DNA of 64,000 nucleotides from Dehalococcoidia bacterium (GTDB taxonomy: Bacteria > Chloroflexota > Dehalococcoidia > Lucifugimonadales > Lucifugimonadaceae), in contig JAPKBN010000002.1 of NCBI GenBank assembly GCA_026421215.1, positions 86,841 to 150,840 of the forward strand. Direction: 5' to 3'. A program made the translations under genes and the position numbers. The notes under the pieces are model-generated. The model had not been told where the DNA came from, ran no database searches, and saw nothing but the letters and a program-made list of their open reading frames with translations. Below are positions 25,192 to 32,276 of this stretch, one piece after another; the stretch's first letter is position 1, and the number at the start of each line of letters is the position of its first letter.

Positions 25192-25857
25192 ATGACCACT
25201 GTGTTGCTTATCGGGCTTCAAGACCATGAAGCGTTCCCATTAGAAGCAGCTATCGGAACCTCTGGCCTTGACCTGGCGCCGATCAGGCTTTCGGAAGTGC
25301 GTATTCCGGATGGTATCGATGCCCGCCGTTGCGTTGCAGTTCTTCCGGGCACCGCCGATTTCGAATTGAACGAACGCGTTAATACGGCGTTTGGGCTGGG
25401 CCTGCCGGTGCTGGTGATCCTGCCGGGCTTCGACACATGTGATCTTGACGTGTCTCTCGGGAACATTGATTTTTACTTCCCACCGTTCCGTGCGGAAGAG
25501 TTCATCGTAAGGATCGGCCTCCTGATCGCACGTTCAGGAGGAAACGATTTCGATAATGTGGTTCAACAGGGCGAAATCCGCATAGATCTGGAACGATATG
25601 AGGTCACCGTATCCGGAAGAAAGGTGGACCTGACGTTCAAGGAGTACGAGTTGCTGAGGTTATTGGCATCCAATCCCGGGCATGTTTACTCTCGTGAAGC
25701 TCTATTACAAACGGTCTGGGCCTATGATTATTACGGTGGCACAAGGACCGTGGACGTCCACATCCGACGATTGCGTAGCAAGATCAACGACGTGGAACAT
25801 CGGTTCATCGAGACGGTCTGGAACGTTGGGTATCGCTTCCGTACAAACAACAATTAG
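25192..25857 (+). CDS. OmpR/PhoB-type regulator with degenerate receiver
   Basis: DNA-binding transcription regulator, 221 aa. Residues 1-115 look like a CheY-type receiver by length and pattern (VLLIGLQDHE, LPVLVILPG, DFYFPPFRAEEF). It lacks the phospho-acceptor Asp (the strand reads CVAVLPGTADF), the acidic pair (GLQDHE) and the switch Lys (FPPF for xKPF). Residues about 123-221 are a complete winged helix: DLTFKEYELLRLLASNPGHV, then YSREALLQTVWAYDYYGGTR and TVDVHIRRLRSKI. A histidine kinase follows 148 bp downstream on the same strand. Probably regulated by something other than phosphorylation, as in known atypical OmpR members; the target is unknown. Confidence 0.88.
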   Translation: MTTVLLIGLQDHEAFPLEAAIGTSGLDLAPIRLSEVRIPDGIDARRCVAVLPGTADFELNERVNTAFGLGLPVLVILPGFDTCDLDVSLGNIDFYFPPFRAEEFIVRIGLLIARSGGNDFDNVVQQGEIRIDLERYEVTVSGRKVDLTFKEYELLRLLASNPGHVYSREALLQTVWAYDYYGGTRTVDVHIRRLRSKINDVEHRFIETVWNVGYRFRTNNN

Positions 25858-26005
25858 GGTCAGTGGCCTCGCCTGCGCGGCGTCATGAGGCAACCGGGTT
25901 CTGCAACCGAGCACACTTGCCCTGATTGAAATCTCACCGTAGTCTCGGATCTGTTTGGGAGCGTGCTTTGGGCCCGACTTCTGAATTTGCTCCTCCAATG
26001 CAATC

Positions 26006-27934
26006 ATGAACGGCATACACATGGCCGTAGTTCAAAACCGTGAGAGCAGCCCGCCGACGGCAATTACCGGCCCCGGACCGGGCGAGTCCACGCTGCCGAA
26101 GAACGGCGGCATCATTCTTGAGCGTCTGATCGGCCTGCCCGGCGCCACGCTCGAATGGTCACTTGTGCCGATCCGAGTCGCTCTTGCGATAAGTATTTTG
26201 GTGCTGGCTTTTGCACAGGAGGATATGCAATCAACACGATCACTCTGGGTGTTCGTGTTGATTGTCGTCGTCACGTACTCGGGACTCATTGCCTACTCGC
26301 TCCGATGCGGCAGAATTGAGCGAGCAGTCGCCTTAGGGATAACAAGCGACGTGGCCCTGGCGACGTTTGTGTTTCCGGCTTTGTACTTTGTCGGATCCCG
26401 GGATGATCCAGACAATCTTTATGCCCTTTTCGAGCCCGGCGTAGTCATAGTTACGCTTGCGATCTTACTGTCAACGATGCGGCTCAAAGTGTGGCCTGCT
26501 GTGGCCGTCGGGGCTTTTATAGCTCTGGTTCCGGCAGGCTTGGCATGGCTTGTGGTGACAAAGGCGACTATGAGCGTTGACCCAAGGGGAGATTTACTCA
26601 CATTCATAGTTTCGGCAGTCGTATTCACGACCATAGGCCAGGCGGTACAAAGGTCGCTGCATTACCAGCAGACGGAATCTGAAGCGACCGAGGGTACGGT
26701 CCTCGCCGAAATAGGACGAATTGTTGATTCTTCACTTGTTATCGATTCGGTGTACTCAAGGTTTACGGATCAATTTAGGAAACTGATCGACTTCGACAGA
26801 ATTTCGATCTCGTACGTCAATTCGCAGCGTAGTTCGGCGATGTACGCGTGGGCTGAAGGAGAAACGCAGACCGGATTTGGAACCGGCCGCGAAATACCGA
26901 TCAAAGCATTCGTAGGCACACGATTGGGTCAATTCATGCGCAGGCGAAAGGGCGCGGTTCTCGACGAGGCCGAGATTAACGAATTTTTTGATCGACTCCC
27001 CTGGCCAAACGAGACCAATGCCCGATCGATGATCTGTGTACCCCTTGTATCCGGCGGTCGAACTTTTGCAGGCCTGGCGGTAACTTCGCTGAAACCGGGT
27101 GCGTATGGGGATCGCGAACTGGAGATAGTGACGCGCGTTGGAGGGCAGGTGGCCGGAGCAGTGGCCAATGCACACCTTCACGGTGAACTTCAAGACGCCA
27201 GTGATGAGTTGAAAGACATAAACGCACAGAAGACCGACCTGATGACCACGGTTGCGCATGAACTCAGGAGCCCACTCACAGCCTTCAGTGCATTCGTGGA
27301 TCTTGTCCTTGATGGGACCGCTGGTGAAGTGCCAGAAAAACAACATGAACTGCTTTTGAAAGCTTCCCGGTCGTCTGTGCGGATGCAGAACATTTTGAAC
27401 GTGTTCTCGCACTTGGAGATGGCTGAAAATGCGGGCGTCCCCCTAACCGTCACGATGTTCGATATTGAGAACTTAATCGCAAGCGCGTTGGACCTGTTTC
27501 AGGCCGCCGCAAGACATGCAGGGGTGACGGTCACATATGAACGGACCGGCAATCTGCAAATGGTAGAGGGAGACCGGCAGGCTATTGATCAAGTAATTAG
27601 CAACTTGGTCTCAAACGCCATCAAGTACAGCCGTGAAGGTGGCCATGTGCTGGTGAAATGCGTGGCACAAGACGATGAGGTTGTCGTATCGGTATCGGAT
27701 ACCGGCCTAGGAATTACAGTAGAGGATCAGGAGAGGCTGTTTGAGCGGTTCTACCGTGGAAGCGATCCGGTGAAGATTCGGATCCCTGGCACCGGACTTG
27801 GACTGTACGTAAGCAAAGCGCTTGTCGGCAGGCACAGCGGCCGGATCTGGTGTCAGAGTGAAAAAGGACAAGGCGCCGACTTCTCCTTTGCCATTCCATT
27901 TGAGCTACCGGCAGAGAATGTTCCTGTTGCATGA
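26006..27934 (+). CDS. Membrane-bound GAF sensor histidine kinase
   Basis: 642 aa. About six hydrophobic segments lie in residues 50-215 (for example VALAISILVLAFA, WVFVLIVVVTYSGLIAYSL), followed by a GAF-like domain (about 230-395). The DHp domain has phospho-acceptor H418 in VAHELRSPLTAF. The HATPase_c domain has N-box QVISNLVSNAIKYS, G1 DTGLGI, F-box FERFYRGSD and G2 GTGLGLYVSK. All catalytic boxes are intact, so the kinase should be active. It is the likely partner of the upstream regulator, yet that protein lacks a phosphorylatable Asp. The start is ATG 26006 or 26021; neither has a clear ribosome-binding site. The stimulus is unknown. Confidence 0.92.
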   Translation: MNGIHMAVVQNRESSPPTAITGPGPGESTLPKNGGIILERLIGLPGATLEWSLVPIRVALAISILVLAFAQEDMQSTRSLWVFVLIVVVTYSGLIAYSLRCGRIERAVALGITSDVALATFVFPALYFVGSRDDPDNLYALFEPGVVIVTLAILLSTMRLKVWPAVAVGAFIALVPAGLAWLVVTKATMSVDPRGDLLTFIVSAVVFTTIGQAVQRSLHYQQTESEATEGTVLAEIGRIVDSSLVIDSVYSRFTDQFRKLIDFDRISISYVNSQRSSAMYAWAEGETQTGFGTGREIPIKAFVGTRLGQFMRRRKGAVLDEAEINEFFDRLPWPNETNARSMICVPLVSGGRTFAGLAVTSLKPGAYGDRELEIVTRVGGQVAGAVANAHLHGELQDASDELKDINAQKTDLMTTVAHELRSPLTAFSAFVDLVLDGTAGEVPEKQHELLLKASRSSVRMQNILNVFSHLEMAENAGVPLTVTMFDIENLIASALDLFQAAARHAGVTVTYERTGNLQMVEGDRQAIDQVISNLVSNAIKYSREGGHVLVKCVAQDDEVVVSVSDTGLGITVEDQERLFERFYRGSDPVKIRIPGTGLGLYVSKALVGRHSGRIWCQSEKGQGADFSFAIPFELPAENVPVA

Positions 27935-27965
27935 CGAGTCGATCGCCGCGGTAGCCAATGGATGG

Positions 27966-29237
27966 TTAAACCAGCGCTCGCCCATCTCGCTTGACTAGCC
28001 GGCCCTCGATCACAACGTCCGTGCAGTCGAACAGGTCTTTTATGTCGTTAGACGGATCTCCGGATACGGCCATCAAATCGGCACTGAGCCCTGCCTTGAT
28101 CGCGCCGGTCTCAGAGGCGAGACGTAACGATTCAGCGGTATCGATCGTTGACGCGGCAAGCGCCTCCCAGTTGCTAAAACCGAGAAGATCTACGAAGGAC
28201 CACGCGTTCGCGGCAGACATATCAAACTCGCCGTGTGTCATGCCCATATCCAGTCCCGTCACAAATCGCACACCACGTTCACGCATGTCGCGTAGCACTG
28301 CATCGTGCTGTTCTTCTGGGACCGTGGTGGCGGAAACGGCCCAGTGCGGGACACGTGCCGGAACGTCGCCTGCTTTGATCCTGACATCGCCGACCATGAT
28401 GTGTCCGGTCGTAGGGTCAGCCCATATGCCCTTATCTGCCGCCATCTGTGCAACGTCGGGATCATAGGCGAGACCCTTGCTGAAATCTGAATCGTGCCAG
28501 CGGGCGTGGATCAGAGTGTGGATTCCTGCTTCCACACAGTTACGCACACCGTCCGCGGCCAGGCAGTGGGACACGATCTGTACGTTGAGTCGCTCTGCCT
28601 CCACCACAGCAGCGCGAAGCGTTTCCACCGGGTACTGGGCAGAGCGAGGGTTCGCCGTAGGAGTAAACATCCCGCCTGTAGACATGATCTTAATAAGGTC
28701 AGCGCCCAGTTTTACCTGTGCCCTGATCGCTCGAACAACTTCCTCCGCCGTATCTGCCTCGGAACCAAAAAACCAACAATGTCCGGCTGTGGTTGTAATT
28801 GGGGCGCCCGCCAGTTGTAGGCGAGGCCCGGGGATGACACCCGCACGAACTGCATCACGCACCGGGAACACCACGTCGGTGGGGCCACCGAGATCTCGCA
28901 TCGTCGTCACACCGCTTAGAAGCGTGGTTCGAATGTGGTCGACCGCGCGCATGATGAAAAACTCTTTTGAGTCGTTGAACGCCGATTGTTGGGTATACAC
29001 CGGGTCGGGCCCGGCCGCCGTGTGCATGTGTGCATGCGCCTCAATGAGCCCCGGAAGCAGAGACACATCACCCAGCTCATGAACTGCATGCGAATCGGTA
29101 ATACCGTCCGCAATGGAACTTTGCGAGACAACCTCCGAGATGCGACCGTTTTCGACGATGACGGCATGATCGGGCAGCCAGGCAGTTACCTTCGCGTTGG
29201 CGACACGGGCTGCTTTGAAGACGGCGTTTTCTGTCAC
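27966..29237 (-). CDS. Metal-dependent amidohydrolase (prolidase/imidazolonepropionase-like)
   Basis: Hydrolase of the amidohydrolase superfamily, 423 aa from GTG 29237. That start is chosen because MTENAVFKAARVAN aligns with the downstream paralog and has AAGGA upstream; TTG 29264 is the alternative. Metal ligands are H68 and H70 (EAHAHMH), a candidate carbamylated K183 (LIKIMSTGG), H224 (IVSHC), H244 (LIHARW) and D330 (TGLDMG). The family includes Xaa-Pro dipeptidases, imidazolonepropionases and hydrolases of acyl-lysine or arginine; the substrate cannot be told. No signal peptide. It shares strand and gene type with the next gene, 69 bp away. Confidence 0.9.
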   Translation of the reverse strand: MTENAVFKAARVANAKVTAWLPDHAVIVENGRISEVVSQSSIADGITDSHAVHELGDVSLLPGLIEAHAHMHTAAGPDPVYTQQSAFNDSKEFFIMRAVDHIRTTLLSGVTTMRDLGGPTDVVFPVRDAVRAGVIPGPRLQLAGAPITTTAGHCWFFGSEADTAEEVVRAIRAQVKLGADLIKIMSTGGMFTPTANPRSAQYPVETLRAAVVEAERLNVQIVSHCLAADGVRNCVEAGIHTLIHARWHDSDFSKGLAYDPDVAQMAADKGIWADPTTGHIMVGDVRIKAGDVPARVPHWAVSATTVPEEQHDAVLRDMRERGVRFVTGLDMGMTHGEFDMSAANAWSFVDLLGFSNWEALAASTIDTAESLRLASETGAIKAGLSADLMAVSGDPSNDIKDLFDCTDVVIEGRLVKRDGRALV

Positions 29238-29306
29238 GTGTAGGCGTTCCTTTAGTTTGGGCAACTTGTCCCGAACGGATGATTAAAACGAGAAAATTTC
29301 GGTTGT

Positions 29307-30563
29307 TTAGACGAGCGCTCGGCCTTCCAGTTTCACCGGCACTCCGCCCTTCACTACGTCTGTCGAACTCGCCAGCGCTCGAATGTCCTCTGACGGATCG
29401 CCTGCCACAGACATCATGTCGGCGATCATGCCGGACCTAAGCGAACCAACGGTGCCGTTAACTCTCAACGCCTCGGCGGTCACAGAAGTTGATGCAGCGA
29501 TGGCTTCCCACGGCGTGTAGCCAAGTGACTCTACGAACGAGATGGCGTTGTATGCGGATTTGTCGTAGTCGGCGTACGCCATTCCCATGTCCAGACCCGT
29601 GGTGTATCTAACTCCCTTGTCACGCATGTCCTTGAGCACCTCAATGGTCTGTTCCGGTGAGGGGCGCGCTGCCGATACACCCCAGTGAAGCCGTCGTTGT
29701 GGCGCACCGGCGGCTCTTGCTTCGGCTCCCAGCACCGAGAGGCCAATCGTGGGATCCACCCATGTGCCGTCGCCCGCGAGTCGGGCAGCGCCTTCAGGAT
29801 CGTAATCCATCGCGACCGTTGGATCGGAAGAAAGCCAGCGACAGTGAATAATCTGGTGGATTCCGGCGTCGATACAGTTACGGATCCCATCGGTGGCGTG
29901 TGAATGTGCGACCACATAGATGCCCAGCCGTTCTGCTTCAACCACTGCTGCGCGGAGGGTTTCGGCTGGGTACTGGGTCATGCGCGGATTTGATGTCGGA
30001 GTGAAGTTACCGCCAGATGCCATGATCTTGATCACGTTTGCGCCCAGTTTGACCTGTTGGCGAACTACCCTCACGACGTCTTCGAGCGTGTCCGCTTCGG
30101 TGCCGAACATCCAGCAGTGCCCTGCCGTTGTCGTGATCGGGGTTCCGGCCAGCTGCAAGCGGGGGCCGGGTATGACGCCAGACTCGATGGCGTCACGGAC
30201 AGGAAAGATGACCTCGTTACGAGACCCAATGTCCCGCATCGTCGTAACCCCGGATAGAAGCGCCTTTCGTACTGCACCTACCGCCCGCATCACCATCCGG
30301 TCGTCGGTCTCGGTAGTGATGTTCGCGAACCCATCAAGATCGGGGCTCACGTGAACATGTGAATGAGCCTCGATCAGTCCTGGAAGCAGGGACACGTCTC
30401 CCAAATCGTACGTTTTCTTGCCCGAGGTGTCTCCAAGTGTGGAGGACGGTATGACCGCCTCAACTCGCCCTCCGGTATCGACGACAACGGCGTGGTCGTT
30501 CAACCAGCCATCGTTGTCGGAGTTGGCAATCCGACTGGCTTTGAAAATAGCGGACTCTGGCAA
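29307..30563 (-). CDS. Metal-dependent amidohydrolase, paralog
   Basis: 418 aa from TTG 30563 (MPESAIFKASRIAN), which has AGGGGA 7 nt upstream; the open frame runs to 30911 but the extra part is not homologous. Ligands are H67 and H69 (EAHSHVH), K179 (VIKIMASGG), H220 (VVAHSH), H240 (IIHCRW) and the Asp in TGLDMG. It is clearly related along its length to the gene at 27966-29237 (shared ITTTAGHCW.FG and YP.ETLRAAVVEAERL), so this is a tandem duplication with divergence. It is transcribed divergently from the molybdenum hydroxylase genes and may act on their products (inference). Confidence 0.9.
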   Translation of the reverse strand: MPESAIFKASRIANSDNDGWLNDHAVVVDTGGRVEAVIPSSTLGDTSGKKTYDLGDVSLLPGLIEAHSHVHVSPDLDGFANITTETDDRMVMRAVGAVRKALLSGVTTMRDIGSRNEVIFPVRDAIESGVIPGPRLQLAGTPITTTAGHCWMFGTEADTLEDVVRVVRQQVKLGANVIKIMASGGNFTPTSNPRMTQYPAETLRAAVVEAERLGIYVVAHSHATDGIRNCIDAGIHQIIHCRWLSSDPTVAMDYDPEGAARLAGDGTWVDPTIGLSVLGAEARAAGAPQRRLHWGVSAARPSPEQTIEVLKDMRDKGVRYTTGLDMGMAYADYDKSAYNAISFVESLGYTPWEAIAASTSVTAEALRVNGTVGSLRSGMIADMMSVAGDPSEDIRALASSTDVVKGGVPVKLEGRALV

Positions 30564-30927
30564 ATTATGATCCCCTGGCTGAGGTCCGGCATTTTTATGC
30601 TGGACGAAGGATGGCGAGAAGGTGGTTTGAATTTCGCCTGTTGGGCGCCTGAAAGTTTCGGCGGTCCGGGCGGATTCTAACGGGACGCGTAGCCTAGTGG
30701 AGCGGAATGGCCTCTTGCGGAATGCTGAAGGACTGCATCTCGCAGTATTTCGACAGGACGTGAGTGCTCGGGATCCCGTCTTATGGCTGTTGCGACTCGC
30801 TTGGAGCGGGGGCATAATGCGGCTTACGGGGTCGCCGCTCCGCCGGGCGCGTTTCCGCGCGTTGCGAATGCTTCCGGCGTCGCCCCATATTTTGTATGCG
30901 GCCAGATTCATATAAGGAGCTCAGCTT
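30564..30927. other. Divergent intergenic region, amidohydrolase / Mo hydroxylase
   Basis: 364 bp without a gene. A 9-bp stem-loop, GTCCGGCAT TTTT ATGCTGGAC (30584-30605, one G-T pair), sits 21 bp before the amidohydrolase start and would be in its leader. Toward the hydroxylase, TTGCGA (30862-30867) and CATATT (30886-30891) with an 18-bp spacer make a weak promoter; AAGGAG (30914-30919) is the ribosome-binding site. A tRNA D-arm-like stretch near 30690 has no T-arm. Confidence 0.4.
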
Positions 30928-31794
30928 TTGCACCCGTTTGAGTATGTCCGCGCCAAGAGCGTAGATGAAGCTATAGCCGTCCTCGCCAAGCATGGGGAAC
31001 GCGCCAGGCCATTAGCCGGAGGAACCGACGCCCTAGTAATGGCGCGGGCTGGCCGATGGGAGCTTGACGCACTGGTAGATATCAAGCACATCCCGGAGAC
31101 TAATGTCCTTGAACTTGGTTCTTCTGAATTCCGTCTGGGATCTGCGGTCGCCTGTTATCGCGTCTACGAGGACGAACAGGTCGCCGCCAAGTTCCCTGGT
31201 CTGGTGGACAGCGCCAGTATCATCGGCGGGATACAGATTCAATCTAGGGCAGGTCTTGGAGGGAACCTCTGCAACGCCTCACCAAGTGGTGACGGCATAG
31301 GATCCCTCATTGTCCACACGGCCACCTGCGTAATCGCCGGCCCCAACGGCACGCGTGAAGTGCCGGCTGAGGATTTTTGCACCGGGCCGGGTCGGTCAGT
31401 GTTAAAGGACGGCGAATTTCTGGTCGAGATGAAAATGCCGATGCCTCAGAAGGGTTTTGGCGCCGCTTACGAGCGGTTCACGCCGCGAAACGAGATGGAC
31501 ATCGCGGTCGCTGGCGTCGCCAGCTCAGTCCAGTTGGACGGCGACACGATCGTTTCCGCACGTGTCGCACTCGCCGCTGTTGGCCCGACGCCCATCCTTT
31601 CATCTGCTGGGGATTTCTTGGCCGGGAAGGAAGCCACTGCGGAGAACATATCCGCCGCAGCACAGGCTGCGAGTGGGGACGCATCTCCGATCTCCGACAT
31701 GCGCGGCACAGCCGAGCAACGTATACATCTAGTTGGCGTTCTGACCCGCCGAACCCTAGAGAGGGCCGTGGAACGCGCCCGGGAGAGCAATTAA
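30928..31794 (+). CDS. Molybdenum hydroxylase FAD subunit (CoxM type)
   Basis: Medium subunit that passes electrons from the 2Fe-2S subunit to an acceptor through FAD. 288 aa. FAD-binding loops are visible as RPLAGGTDALVMAR (about residues 27-40) and the second site AGLGGNLCNASPSGD (about 107-121). The C-terminal CO-dehydrogenase-flavoprotein domain ends with the HLVGVLTRRTLERAVERA-like helix. The start is TTG 30928 with AAGGAG 8 nt upstream. It is first in the order FAD, 2Fe-2S, Mo subunit, as in cox and other xanthine-oxidase-family operons; the next gene begins 1 bp later. Confidence 0.93.
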   Translation: MHPFEYVRAKSVDEAIAVLAKHGERARPLAGGTDALVMARAGRWELDALVDIKHIPETNVLELGSSEFRLGSAVACYRVYEDEQVAAKFPGLVDSASIIGGIQIQSRAGLGGNLCNASPSGDGIGSLIVHTATCVIAGPNGTREVPAEDFCTGPGRSVLKDGEFLVEMKMPMPQKGFGAAYERFTPRNEMDIAVAGVASSVQLDGDTIVSARVALAAVGPTPILSSAGDFLAGKEATAENISAAAQAASGDASPISDMRGTAEQRIHLVGVLTRRTLERAVERARESN

Positions 31795-31795
31795 G

Positions 31796-32266
31796 TTGGT
31801 CGAGAAAATAAGAGTCCGGGCAACCCTGAATGGAGAACCGGTCGACTTTTTGGTAGCACCATACGTAAGTCTCCTCGACACGCTTCGTGACGAGCTGGGT
31901 CTGACGGGCACCAAGGAAGGCTGCAACGACGGCAACTGCGGCGCATGCACTGTCAACCTTGACGGCCGAATCGTCGATTCATGCTGTGTACTTGGGGCAG
32001 AGATCGACGGCAGTGCCGTCGAGACTATTGAGGGGATGGCGGAGCCGGGAAAGCTACACCCGCTTCAGCAGGCTTTCCTTGAAGAGGCGGCTCTCCAGTG
32101 TGGCATTTGCACTCCGGGGTTCCTTATCTCAGCGAAGGCACTGCTCGATAAAGAGCCGCACCCGAGCGAAGACCGAATCCGTTTCTGGCTCGCCGGAAAC
32201 CTTTGTAGATGTACCGGATACGACAAGATTGTGAAGGCGGTCCAGAAGGCCGCGGAATCGGCCTAG
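31796..32266 (+). CDS. Molybdenum hydroxylase 2Fe-2S subunit (CoxS type)
   Basis: Small electron-transfer subunit, 156 aa. The N-terminal plant-ferredoxin domain has C43, C48, C51 and C63 (EGCNDGNCGACTVN, DSCC). The C-terminal helical domain has C102, C105, C137 and C139 (QCGICTPGF, LCRCTGY) for the cluster closest to the molybdenum cofactor. The Gln before C102 normally contacts the pterin. The start is TTG 31796, 1 bp after the FAD subunit. All eight cysteines are present, so the subunit should be functional. Confidence 0.96.
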   Translation: MVEKIRVRATLNGEPVDFLVAPYVSLLDTLRDELGLTGTKEGCNDGNCGACTVNLDGRIVDSCCVLGAEIDGSAVETIEGMAEPGKLHPLQQAFLEEAALQCGICTPGFLISAKALLDKEPHPSEDRIRFWLAGNLCRCTGYDKIVKAVQKAAESA

Positions 32267-32276
32267 GGAGGTCGCG

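Noticed and set aside
30680..30740. tRNA-like start (GCGTAGCCTAGTGG)
   Set aside because: No T-arm (GGTTCGAATCC type) or acceptor stem follows at tRNA distance.
30564..30911. Coding extension of the second amidohydrolase frame
   Set aside because: The extra 116 codons have no similarity to the paralog, and TTG 30563 has a good ribosome-binding site.
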